NCBI RefSeq assembly: GCF_022385335.1
Contig: NZ_CP092431.1
Span: forward strand, 2,232,001 to 2,296,000
Reading direction: 5' to 3'
Source of the DNA: Streptomyces deccanensis
Lineage (GTDB): Bacteria; Actinomycetota; Actinomycetes; Streptomycetales; Streptomycetaceae
Length of the DNA stretch: 64,000 bases
The position numbers were made by a program, and so were the translations under genes. The notes beneath the pieces were generated by a model. That model was not told where the DNA came from, made no database searches, and worked only from the letters and a program-made list of their open reading frames with translations. Of this stretch, positions 16,745-24,739 are shown in pieces. Each line of letters begins with the position of its first letter. Position 1 is the first letter of the stretch.

Positions 16745-16790
16745 ACCTGTCGGCCTGCCTACCTGTCGGCCTGCCTACCTGTCAGCCTCT
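16745..16790. repeat. 16-bp tandem repeat
   Basis: ACCTGTCGGCCTGCCT is repeated exactly at 16745-16760 and 16761-16776, with a partial third copy to 16790, in the 3' region just after the second protease gene. The 258-bp gap 16561-16818 otherwise holds only the terminator hairpin. Confidence 0.85.
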
Positions 16791-16818
16791 CGACCGGATC
16801 ACCGGACGATCCACCGAC

Positions 16819-17721
16819 CTAGTAGACCGAGACGCCGTACGCGCTCAGGGCCTCGGTGACCGGCTGGAAGAAGGTCGTGCCACCGGAGCTGCAGTTGCCG
16901 CTGCCGCCGGAGGTGAGACCGTACGCCACGCCGTTGCTGCCGTAGAGCGGGCCGCCGGAGTCGCCGGGCTCGGCACAGACCGTGGTCTGGATCATGCCGT
17001 AGACGATGTCGCCGCCACCGTAGTTCACGGTCGCGTTGAGAGCGGTCACGCGTCCGGTACGGGTACCGGTGGTGGAGCCGGTGCGGATGACGTTGGTGCC
17101 CACGCTCGGGGTGGCCGCGCTGGTGATGTCCACGTTGCCCGCGGTGCCGTCCTTGGCGATGGACGTGTTGCTGTAGCGGACGAGACCGTAGTCGTTGGTC
17201 GGGAAGCTCGACCCGGCGGTCGGGCCGAGGACCGTGGTGCGGCCGGAGTTGGAGTACCAGGTGCCCGCGCCGTCGGTGCAGTGGCCGGCGGTCACGAAGT
17301 AGTACGTGCTCCCGCTGCGGACGTTGAAGCCCAGGGAACAGCGCCAGCTACTCGCATAGATGGCGTCGCCGCCCTTGATCAGCTTGTTGAACTTGCCCGG
17401 GGTCCGCTTGATCGTCAGGGCGTCGGCGTTCTCGCCCGCCGCCTCCTTGATCTTCGCCAGCTCGCCCTGGGAGACGGTGCTGTCGATGGTGACGACGACC
17501 TTGTCCGTCGCCGGGTCGATCGCCCAGGCGGTGCCCGGGATATCGGCCTTGAGCACCGATGAGCTGGCGCTCTTGAGCTCGGAGGCGCTGAACGTCTGGG
17601 TGCCTGCCGCGTTGGCGGTGGGGACCGTGACGGCGGCCGCGGCCGCGAGTCCGGCGGTCACGGCGATCAGCCGGGTCCGTCTCGCTATGCCGCTGCGGGG
17701 GGTGGTGCGCTTGATCCTCAC
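16819..17721 (-). CDS. Streptogrisin A/B-like secreted serine protease
   Basis: This 300-residue S1A protease precursor matches the length of the Streptomyces griseus protease A/B precursors (about 297-299). It has a signal peptide (residues 1-39 with a hydrophobic alanine-rich core), a short propeptide, and a mature domain starting near [19 protein letters not shown], very close to protease B. The triad is His147 (TAGHC), Asp177 (NDYGLV) and Ser255 (GDSGGPL). The GTG at 17721 follows GGAGGG with an 8-nt spacer; the longer reading frame upstream lacks a signal peptide at its start. It digests extracellular protein and is paralogous to the protease at 14018. Confidence 0.93.
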   Translation of the reverse strand: MRIKRTTPRSGIARRTRLIAVTAGLAAAAAVTVPTANAAGTQTFSASELKSASSSVLKADIPGTAWAIDPATDKVVVTIDSTVSQGELAKIKEAAGENADALTIKRTPGKFNKLIKGGDAIYASSWRCSLGFNVRSGSTYYFVTAGHCTDGAGTWYSNSGRTTVLGPTAGSSFPTNDYGLVRYSNTSIAKDGTAGNVDITSAATPSVGTNVIRTGSTTGTRTGRVTALNATVNYGGGDIVYGMIQTTVCAEPGDSGGPLYGSNGVAYGLTSGGSGNCSSGGTTFFQPVTEALSAYGVSVY

Positions 17722-18149
17722 TGTTCGTTCCCTCCAAAGGGAAGTCGGGGGCCCGCGTGGGGTCGGGGCCCGTGAGGCGCAGATCAAGGACATCGGTCCG
17801 GATTCCGGACACGCCGTGCCCCTGACAAGGCGCTGGGGGGAAGTATTCGGCCGTACCGCCGACCCACGCAAGGGTGCCTTTCGGCCTCTCGGGACCCAAC
17901 CGGCTCGCCCTCCATGCCAGTTGATCCCACCAGGCCATATGTGCGGGTTCTGTGTGAATCCTTGTCGGCTCCCGGAGGGATCGGCTGACGGGTCGTCGGA
18001 GCAGGCCGCAGGGCCCGGAAGCGTTGATCACCACTATCGTCGGCCGCAGTGGAGGCCACCGCCCGAGGCGCCCGGTCGGAGTACCCGGGTCCACCGCCCG
18101 GGGGTGTCCGGAAGTGATGCGTTGGGCCGTTCAGCCGTTCGGCGGTGTG
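17722..18149. other. Gene-free interval
   Basis: This 428-bp interval lies between the protease start and the stop of the oxidoreductase gene, both on the minus strand. It probably carries the protease promoter and leader, but I see no convincing operator, hairpin terminator or small ORF with a ribosome-binding site in it. Confidence 0.5.
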
Positions 18150-19106
18150 TCATGACGTTCCCCCTGTCACGACGTGCCGGTGGGCGGGCCGGGTGAGACC
18201 CAGGTGCTCGCGGAGCGTGCTGCCCGGGTAGAAGGTGCGGAACAATCCCCGGTGCTGGAGCAGCGCCACCGTCCCGTTGACGAGTCGCTCCAGGTCACGG
18301 CGCGGTTCGACGGGGACGAGATGGAAGCCGTCCGTGGCCCCGGCGCGGTGCCAGTCGGTGATCAGCTCGGCCAGGGCGACGGGGCCGCCCCGGTACAGCG
18401 GGCCGTCCGAGGTACGGCGTGGCCCTCCCCCGCCGTGGCCCGGCTCGGCCGCGTGCTCCCCGCCGCCGAGGTCCACTCTGAGGCTCACCAGAACCCGCAG
18501 TTCGTCGGGGTCCCGCCCCGCCCGGGCCGCCCCGTCCCGCAGCTCCGTCCGTACGGCGTCGGCGTGGGCCGGGTCGGCGACCCGCAGGAGTGCCACCTCC
18601 GCGTACCGGGCGGCGGCCCCGCGGCTCTCCTCCTCGGTCACGTCGACGACCCGCACCGGATGCCCTTGGGCCGACCGGGTCACCACCGAAGCCCCCTGAG
18701 CCGGGAGCCCGGCACCCTCGACATCCGCGACCGCCCCGGAGCCGATGTGACGCGCCCTCACCGGCAGCGCCTCCTCCTCCGTCCCCGGCGCCTCGATCCA
18801 CCACCCGGCCCGCCCCCGGCTGACCCGGTCGAGCGTCGCGACGGCCGCCCGCACCCGGCACGGCTCGGTGGGCGCCGCCGTCACCACCGGCACGAGGCCG
18901 ACCCGGTCCGTCTCCGGCGCCACCCGGGCCGACACCGCCAACGCGTCCAGCCCCGGCCGCGCGAACGCGTCCCCGACGGTCACGAAATCCAGCGCCCCGC
19001 GCTCCGCGAGCCGGGCGAGTTCGACGCACGTCTCCCCGTCGCCCTCCGCCCGCTGATCGATGGCTGCGGCCAGGTGCAACCGCCCCCGACCGTACGACGA
19101 CCCCAT
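18150..19106 (-). CDS. LLM-class (luciferase-like) oxidoreductase
   Basis: This 318-residue soluble protein has the start of a luciferase-like TIM barrel: LHLAAAIDQRAEGDGETCVE, then LARLAERGALDFVTVGDAF and the block VPVVTAAPTEPCRVRAAVATLDRVSRGRAGWWI, which corresponds to the conserved T-x-x-P and S-x-GR region of F420- or FMN-dependent monooxygenases. The later part is more divergent, with a glycine-rich loop near residues 220-235. It probably oxidises a small organic or sulfur compound with a reduced flavin or F420; the substrate is unknown. I chose the ATG at 19106 (MGSSYGRGRLHL). The FAD-dependent gene upstream is on the same strand, 94 bp away. Confidence 0.72.
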   Translation of the reverse strand: MGSSYGRGRLHLAAAIDQRAEGDGETCVELARLAERGALDFVTVGDAFARPGLDALAVSARVAPETDRVGLVPVVTAAPTEPCRVRAAVATLDRVSRGRAGWWIEAPGTEEEALPVRARHIGSGAVADVEGAGLPAQGASVVTRSAQGHPVRVVDVTEEESRGAAARYAEVALLRVADPAHADAVRTELRDGAARAGRDPDELRVLVSLRVDLGGGEHAAEPGHGGGGPRRTSDGPLYRGGPVALAELITDWHRAGATDGFHLVPVEPRRDLERLVNGTVALLQHRGLFRTFYPGSTLREHLGLTRPAHRHVVTGGTS

Positions 19107-19200
19107 ACCGACCGACCTCTCTCCACTCCGACCCAAGACCGCACGACCGCACGACCACGTACAGAAACCCCCGCCCCCCACCCCGAACCCGCCCCCGTCC

Positions 19201-21033
19201 TCACGCGGCCGCGCGCTGCCCGAGGTCGCGCAGGAACGTCAGTACGGCCCGGGCCGTCGCGTCGTTCTGGCGGAAGGCCGGCCCGCCCGTACGCGGCCGG
19301 GTGAACGCGCCCGGCGTACGGCTGTTCGTGTAGGGGCCGAGGGCGAAACGTCTGGGGTGCGGGCGTCCGGCCCGGTCCAGGACGCGCCCGTCCCCGGGGT
19401 CGACGGCGACCAGCCCCTCCGCCGTCTCGACGACACCCCCGTCCTCGTACAGCTCGCGCAGCAACCCGTCCCGTACCCGCGCGACCGTCGGCTCCGGGAG
19501 CCGTGCCTCGACCAGTGCCCTCGCCTCGACCGACCGGCCGGGGACGGTGGCCCCGGACGCCCGGAACACCCCGTCCCCGACGGTCACGGTCATGTCCGCC
19601 CCGACGAAGTTCAGGACGCCGGCCCGCGACAGCGCGAGCATCTGCCGCAACCGGGGGCCGGGCGGGCCGGAGGCCAGGTAGCTGAAGAACCCGTGCCACC
19701 AGGGGCCGACGTCCCCGAGCCGGATCAACTGCCCGTAGACGGAGAGCAGTCCGAAGAAGACCCCCAGGTCCGGGCTGAACGACGGATCATGACGGCGTGC
19801 CAGATCGGCCTCGACATAGTCGCGCAGGCCGACCTGGAACTCCTCGTACGATCCGTACCGCACCCCCTCCAACGGGCGGTCCAGCGCGGCCAGGTCCAGC
19901 CGGTCGGCCGCGTCCGGCACCGCCGAGGCCACCAGCACCGCCCGTTCCCCCGCGTCCGCCGCCGCGTACTTCTCCTCGAAGTCCGCCCAGGCCATGGCGG
20001 TCCGCTCGGGGTGGGCACGGAACAGCCGGTGGTAGTGCGCGAACCCCAGCTCCTTCTCCACCGACGGCCACACGTCACGCCGGAAGTCCACCCGCCCGGC
20101 CCGGCCCGCCCGCTCCAGCACCGCGTCGACCTCGGCCGGCCCGAAGAACCGTGGCAGCGGCGGCCGTTCCCCCTCCAGGTCGTACCCGATCTTCGAGTGG
20201 TACGGCACTCCGCGCCGCGACCCCACGTACAGCACGGGCTCCCGCCCCGAGGGGTGATACGTCAACTCCCCGTCGCCGCCCCCGTCGGGGTCCCCCTCGT
20301 ACCGCCCGCCGCGTCCCTCCGTCAGCAGCACCATGAGGTCGACGAACGCGAGCCCGAAGCCCCGCACGAGCACCGGTTCCCCGGGCGCCAGCGACGACAG
20401 GTCACTGTCGGCGGTGAAGTCGGGCGGCAGATGGACGAGTCCATGGGTGCGGGCGTATTCCGCCAACTCCCGCTGTTCGTCGTCGAGTTCGGCGTCCAGA
20501 TGGCCGAGTGCGAGGACGACGAGGTCCGCGGACAGCGGACGGGTCCGCCCCTCCAGCCACACCTGCTGACGCTCTTCGGGCTGACCCGTCACCCGGAGCG
20601 CCCGCCGCGGATGATGGCGGACGGTGACCCCTTCGGGCAGGTCGGCCACGGCGCGTCCGTGCACCCAGCGCAGATACTCGCCCTGGATCCGCCGGTCCGG
20701 GAAGACCCGCCCGTCGAGGCCCGCCCACTCGTGCAGCGTGGGCCCCTCCCGGACGGGCCCCTCCATGGCCACCGTCTCGTCGGTGAACATGGTGACGTCC
20801 TCGGCCTGCGAGTTCATCCACAGCAACGGCGACTGCTCCGCCCGCCAGATGCGCCCGGCGCCCGGCGGATGCGGATCGACGAGGTGGATGTCGAAGCCCG
20901 CGCCCGCGTACAGCGCACCGGCGTTGGCGGCGATCCGCTCGATCAGCCCGGTGCCGCGCGGCCCGGCCCCGACGATCACCAGGGACGGACGGGAGAAGGG
21001 CGGGGAGGGAGGAGAGGAAGGGGCAGACGGCAT
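19201..21033 (-). CDS. FAD/NAD(P)-binding domain protein
   Basis: This 610-residue cytosolic flavoprotein has an N-terminal dinucleotide-binding fold (SLVIVGAGPRGTGLIERIAA, with G-x-G-x-x-G) and the rest of a NAD_binding_9-type domain (PPGAGRIWR; LLWMNSQAEDVTMF). A second nucleotide-binding region occurs around LVVLALGHLDAE and PVLVRGFGLAFVDLMVLLTEGRGG. Proteins of this type are often called FAD-NAD(P)-binding proteins or lysine/ornithine monooxygenase-like; the substrate is unknown. I chose the ATG at 21033 (MPSAPSSPP), the last start before the Rossmann motif. It runs in the same direction as the LLM oxidoreductase, so the two may form a small redox operon. Confidence 0.8.
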   Translation of the reverse strand: MPSAPSSPPSPPFSRPSLVIVGAGPRGTGLIERIAANAGALYAGAGFDIHLVDPHPPGAGRIWRAEQSPLLWMNSQAEDVTMFTDETVAMEGPVREGPTLHEWAGLDGRVFPDRRIQGEYLRWVHGRAVADLPEGVTVRHHPRRALRVTGQPEERQQVWLEGRTRPLSADLVVLALGHLDAELDDEQRELAEYARTHGLVHLPPDFTADSDLSSLAPGEPVLVRGFGLAFVDLMVLLTEGRGGRYEGDPDGGGDGELTYHPSGREPVLYVGSRRGVPYHSKIGYDLEGERPPLPRFFGPAEVDAVLERAGRAGRVDFRRDVWPSVEKELGFAHYHRLFRAHPERTAMAWADFEEKYAAADAGERAVLVASAVPDAADRLDLAALDRPLEGVRYGSYEEFQVGLRDYVEADLARRHDPSFSPDLGVFFGLLSVYGQLIRLGDVGPWWHGFFSYLASGPPGPRLRQMLALSRAGVLNFVGADMTVTVGDGVFRASGATVPGRSVEARALVEARLPEPTVARVRDGLLRELYEDGGVVETAEGLVAVDPGDGRVLDRAGRPHPRRFALGPYTNSRTPGAFTRPRTGGPAFRQNDATARAVLTFLRDLGQRAAA

Positions 21034-21239
21034 GCGAAAGGCTCCGTGATGTCCGAGTCGAACACGGGTGCCTTCACACGAGCGCGTCCGGTGAGACGGA
21101 CGCGGGCGACCGAGCCCCTCAGCAGCGGTCTGCGCCGAGAGTACGGCGGTCTTTCCCCCCGCTGTCAAGGTTGTCCGAACTGTGAGCGCCACGTCTCAAG
21201 TCGGTTGACGTGCCTTCGTATGCCTGTTCCACTTGGTCC

Positions 21240-21311
21240 ATGCATCCGCAGCAGTGGCTGGTCAAGCGCTCCCACATCGACTTCGGTCGAGTGTGGTCCT
21301 CCTCCTGTTGA
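21240..21311 (+). CDS. Orphan actinobacterial leader-peptide-like ORF
   Basis: This 23-codon ORF encodes a peptide ending LVKRSHIDFGRVWSSSC. It fits the pattern LVxRxHIDxxRVxSxxC that I recognise from the putative leader peptides common upstream of sulfur- and cysteine-related genes in Streptomyces, where ribosome stalling at the final cysteine controls downstream expression. The ribosome-binding site is weak. A terminator-like hairpin follows 20 nt after the stop, as in an attenuator. No plus-strand gene follows within 1.6 kb because the DUF5685 gene faces the other way, so it may be an orphan relic. The 400-bp gap 21034-21433 holds nothing else I can support. Confidence 0.5.
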   Translation: MHPQQWLVKRSHIDFGRVWSSSC

Positions 21312-21330
21312 GCTGAGCCGATCCCACTGC

Positions 21331-21352
21331 GCGCCCCGATTCCGCGGGGCGC
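21331..21352 (+). terminator. Attenuator-like or bidirectional terminator
   Basis: An 8-bp stem (GCGCCCCG 21331-21338 with CGGGGCGC 21345-21352) is followed on the plus strand by a TTTT run at 21361. It could attenuate the leader ORF upstream or terminate the minus-strand DUF5685 transcript, whose stop lies 82 bp away. Confidence 0.55.
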
Positions 21353-21433
21353 CGTTCGCGTTTTCCCCCGGCCTTCACACACGCGCCCCTCCCCTCGCGT
21401 TCCCCTGTACTCCGGTCCCGCGCGGCTGCCTTC

Positions 21434-22693
21434 TCAGCAGTCACAGCCACAGCACTCGCACGCGTCACAGCAGTCGCAGTCCCGGCAGATGCCCTCGCGC
21501 TTCTTCCGGGACCAGGGGCCCTCGTACTCCTTCGCACAACACATCTGGCAGGTGCAGCACAGCAGCGTGAACATCCCGCACCCCGCCCAGAACCCCCGCC
21601 GCCGCGGCGGCTGAGGCGCCGGCGCGCCACCGAAACCACCGCCCCCGCCACCGCCGTGTCCCGCGCCACCACCGCCGAAGGGGTTCCCGCCACCGCCGGC
21701 GTAGGGATTGCTTCCGCCGCCCGCATAGGGGTCACCGGCGCCACCCGCGTACGGATTGCCCGGCACCGGCGCCCCACCCTGCTGGTGCGCCCACCCCTGC
21801 TGAGGCGCACCGCCCGGCTGATGCGCCGAGCACACCGGCACGGTTCCGAACGCGCGCTCCACCGACCTGCGTAGTTCGTGCACGAGGAGCAGATGGGCCA
21901 GCCCGGCGTCCACGAAGTCGACTTCGCGCAGGGCGAGTCGGATGCCGTGCAGGGCGTCGTCGGCGAGTCGTCGGGCCTCGGTGAGGGAGGTGCCGGTGGC
22001 GGTCAGCGGGTTCCACGCGCCGACGGCGGCGTCGGCGGTCCGGTCCTCCACCGCGTCCAGGAGATGGGCGAGCCGCCCGAAGAGGCGTCCGGCCTCGGCG
22101 AGCGGTTCGGCGTTGCCCGGTCGTCCGGCCAGGATCGCGGTGTGCGCGAACGCCGCCGCGGTCGCCGTCTCGGTCGGTTCGGTGACCGTGAGCAGCGGGG
22201 TGCCCAGGCCGGCGAGCGCCTCGATGCCGAGTTGCCGGTCCACGGCGTCGACCAGCACGGTCGTGTCGAACCCGATGTCCGCTCCCGTACGCGCCCCCGC
22301 GCGCCCCCAGTTCGTCGCGATCCGGCGCGCGGCGTGCGCCACCGGCTTGCGCGCGAGCAGTCCATCCCCATCGACGACATGGTCACGCACCTTGGCCGAG
22401 GCGAGGACGAGGGAGACGGCGGCGGCGAGCCGCGCGCCCTCACCGCGTGCGACGGAGGCGGTGCGCATCCCGCGCAGCGGACAGGGCCCGGCGGCGCGCC
22501 GCAGGTCGGTGGTGCGTTGGGCCTGAGCCTCCGTCAGAACCGAGACCAGCAAACCGTCATAATTGGTGACGATCCGAGCGAACTGCCCGTGATCCCCGCG
22601 CAGTGCGAGACAGAGTCCGCACAGATGCGCCATCCACTGGGTCCGCAGCCCCTCGCCCAGCCGGTGGCTGCACGGCCTCACGATTCCGAACAC
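21434..22693 (-). CDS. DUF5685 family protein with cysteine-rich tail
   Basis: This 419-residue protein starts VFGIVRPCSHRLGEGL and continues with MAHLCGLCLALRGDHGQFARIVTNYDGLL, the cysteine-bearing N-terminal block of the DUF5685 family (function unknown). The middle is helical and alanine-rich. From about residue 300 it changes to a disordered Gly/Pro region with repeated NPYAGG/DPYAGG units and a polyglycine stretch. It ends in a cluster of about sixteen cysteines (CCTCQMCCAKEY ... CRDCDCCDACECC), which probably binds metal such as zinc or iron-sulfur. The GTG at 22693 gives the usual family start and follows GGGGGAG. The 302-bp gap to sflA contains an AT-rich ATATTATTT promoter-like stretch. 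Confidence 0.82.
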   Translation of the reverse strand: MFGIVRPCSHRLGEGLRTQWMAHLCGLCLALRGDHGQFARIVTNYDGLLVSVLTEAQAQRTTDLRRAAGPCPLRGMRTASVARGEGARLAAAVSLVLASAKVRDHVVDGDGLLARKPVAHAARRIATNWGRAGARTGADIGFDTTVLVDAVDRQLGIEALAGLGTPLLTVTEPTETATAAAFAHTAILAGRPGNAEPLAEAGRLFGRLAHLLDAVEDRTADAAVGAWNPLTATGTSLTEARRLADDALHGIRLALREVDFVDAGLAHLLLVHELRRSVERAFGTVPVCSAHQPGGAPQQGWAHQQGGAPVPGNPYAGGAGDPYAGGGSNPYAGGGGNPFGGGGAGHGGGGGGGFGGAPAPQPPRRRGFWAGCGMFTLLCCTCQMCCAKEYEGPWSRKKREGICRDCDCCDACECCGCDC

Positions 22694-22996
22694 GACACTC
22701 CCCCGTGTCTCCCGACGTCTCCGCACGCCCGTCGGCGTGGCCGCATCGTAGCCGCCGGAACGTTCACCCGGACGCAGCAGGACTCACCCAAACGCCGTGA
22801 ACAATATTATTTCACTCCCTGTCAGCAGGTGTGTACAGCGGAGCCCTTGGGGCACATGGACTCTCGACGAATTCGTTCTGCACCAGTACCGTCACGAAAC
22901 CCCCGTGCGGCGTCTATCCACTTGGCGAGACATCCGCATCATGGACGACGATAGGGATGCGGAAAGCACGAAAGACCGCTGCGAGAGGAGGCGTCC

Positions 22997-23440
22997 ATGG
23001 GATCGGTGCGCAAGGCGAGTGCCTGGCTTGGCCTCGTCGACGACAACGATGACGAGCGTTACTACGACGACGACTACGCCGATGAGCGGGAGTCCGGCAC
23101 CGGCGAGGCCTGGGTCACCGACCCTCGTGTGAAGGTCGCGTCCGAGTCGGCGCAGGAGCACGGCCGCCGGATCGGCACGGTCACGCCGGACAGCTTCCGT
23201 GACGCCCGGCACATCGGCGAGCTCTTCCGGGACGGTGTCCCGGTCATCATGAACCTCACGAACATGGAGCCCGCCGACGCCAAGCGTGTCGTCGACTTCG
23301 CGGCCGGCCTGATCTTCGGTCTGCGCGGTTCGATCGAGCGCGTGTCGAACCGCGTGTTCCTGCTGACCCCCGCCGACACGGAGATCGTCAGCGGCGAGGT
23401 CGCGAGCCGTCCGGTGGACGGCTTCTTCAACCAGAGCTGA
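22997..23440 (+). CDS. sflA: SepF-like cell division protein SflA
   Basis: This 147-residue cytosolic protein has a SepF domain in its C-terminal part (residues 55-140): the [19 protein letters not shown] block, [29 protein letters not shown], and [13 protein letters not shown]. The N-terminus has a membrane-binding-type amphipathic start and an acidic, tyrosine-rich linker ([16 protein letters not shown]). SepF links FtsZ to the membrane. In Streptomyces three paralogues exist (SepF, SflA, SflB). The location outside the division cluster and the short length match SflA (SCO1749 from memory), which helps maintain proper hyphal branching and division. A clear GAGAGGAGG precedes the ATG. Confidence 0.9.
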   Translation: MGSVRKASAWLGLVDDNDDERYYDDDYADERESGTGEAWVTDPRVKVASESAQEHGRRIGTVTPDSFRDARHIGELFRDGVPVIMNLTNMEPADAKRVVDFAAGLIFGLRGSIERVSNRVFLLTPADTEIVSGEVASRPVDGFFNQS

Positions 23441-23493
23441 GGCAGGGCCGCTCGCCGGCCCGTCCTTTCGGTGTCCCGGTCACCCGGCGCGGC

Positions 23494-24663
23494 TCACCGG
23501 AAGGCGTCGAGACCGGTGAGCGCCTTGCCCAGCACGAGTTGGTGCATTTCGACGGTGCCCTCATAGGTGAGCACGGACTCCAGGTTGGTCGCGTGCCGCA
23601 TCACCGGGTACTCGAGGGAGATCCCGTTCGCGCCGAGAATCGTGCGGGCGGTACGGCAGATCTCGATCGCCTCACGCACGTTGTTCAGCTTGCCGAAACT
23701 GATCTGCTCGGGACGGAGCCGTCCCGCGTCCATCCGCCGCCCCAGATGGTGGGCGAGCAGAATCCCCTTGTGCAACTCGACCGCCATATCGGCGAGTTTG
23801 GCCTGGGTGAGCTGGAACGCCCCGATCGGCTTCCCGAACTGCTCCCGCGTCTTCGCGTATTCGACGGCCGACTCGAAACAGCTTCGCGCGGCGCCCATCG
23901 AGCCCCAGACGATTCCGTAGCGGGCGTGCGAAAGGCAACTCAGCGGGCCTTTCAGCCCGATGACGTCCGGCAGTACGGCGTCGGCGGGCAACCGCACGTC
24001 GTCCAGGACGAGTTCGCTGGTGACGGAGGCGCGCAGGGACCACTTGTGCTTGATCTCCGGGGCGGAGAACCCGGCCGTGTCGGTGGGGACGACGAAGCCC
24101 CGCACGCCCTCCTCGGTCTGGGCCCACACCACGGCGACCCCGGCGACGGACCCGTTGGTGATCCACATCTTCCGCCCGTCGAGCACCCAGTCGGAGCCGT
24201 CCCGCTTGGCGTACGTGCGCATCGACGCCGGGTCGGACCCGTGGTCGGGCTCGGTCAGCCCGAAGCATCCGATGACGTCGCCGGAGGCCATGCGCGGCAG
24301 CCACGTCTGCTTCTGCTCCTCGCTGCCGAACCGGTGGATCGCGTACATCGCGAGCGACCCCTGCACGGACACGAGCGACCGGATCCCCGAGTCCGCGGCC
24401 TCCAGCTCCAGACAGGCGAGGCCGTACTGCACGGCGCTCGCCCCCGCGCACCCATACCCCTGAAGCGCCATCCCGAGGGCCCCGATCGCCCCCAACTCCC
24501 GCGCCAGCTCCCGGATCTGGGGCAGTTCGCCCCGCTCGTACCATTCGGCCACGTTCGGCAGCACCCGGTCCGCCACCCATCTCCGCACGGTGTCCCGCAC
24601 GGCGAGGTCCTCCGGGTCGAGCAGATCATCGAGACCGAGGAGATCGGCGGGGTCGAAGCTCAT
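23494..24663 (-). CDS. Acyl-CoA dehydrogenase, glutaryl-CoA dehydrogenase type
   Basis: This 389-residue flavoenzyme has the complete acyl-CoA dehydrogenase fold. The N-terminal helical domain is followed by the FAD-binding segment GCFGLTEPDHGSDPASM, the middle-domain motif KMWITNGSVAGVAVVWA, and the C-terminal domain with FGKPIGAFQLTQAKLADM. The catalytic base is Glu368 in LTYEGTVEMHQL, placed as in glutaryl-CoA dehydrogenases. That enzyme oxidises and decarboxylates glutaryl-CoA to crotonyl-CoA in lysine and tryptophan breakdown. The YEGT context supports GcdH, but other short-chain substrates are possible. It converges on sflA with a 53-bp gap and starts 77 bp from the exporter gene upstream. 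Confidence 0.88.
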   Translation of the reverse strand: MSFDPADLLGLDDLLDPEDLAVRDTVRRWVADRVLPNVAEWYERGELPQIRELARELGAIGALGMALQGYGCAGASAVQYGLACLELEAADSGIRSLVSVQGSLAMYAIHRFGSEEQKQTWLPRMASGDVIGCFGLTEPDHGSDPASMRTYAKRDGSDWVLDGRKMWITNGSVAGVAVVWAQTEEGVRGFVVPTDTAGFSAPEIKHKWSLRASVTSELVLDDVRLPADAVLPDVIGLKGPLSCLSHARYGIVWGSMGAARSCFESAVEYAKTREQFGKPIGAFQLTQAKLADMAVELHKGILLAHHLGRRMDAGRLRPEQISFGKLNNVREAIEICRTARTILGANGISLEYPVMRHATNLESVLTYEGTVEMHQLVLGKALTGLDAFR

Positions 24664-24739
24664 GGGTGCACCTCCGGCTCAAAAACTAGCGACGCTAACC
24701 ACCGTACCCAGTCCTCGCCGTCCTCAGCTGCGGACGGGG

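Noticed and set aside
22550..22570. Possible second TTA codon in the DUF5685 gene
   Set aside because: The TTA letters span two codons (AAT TAT); it is not in the reading frame.
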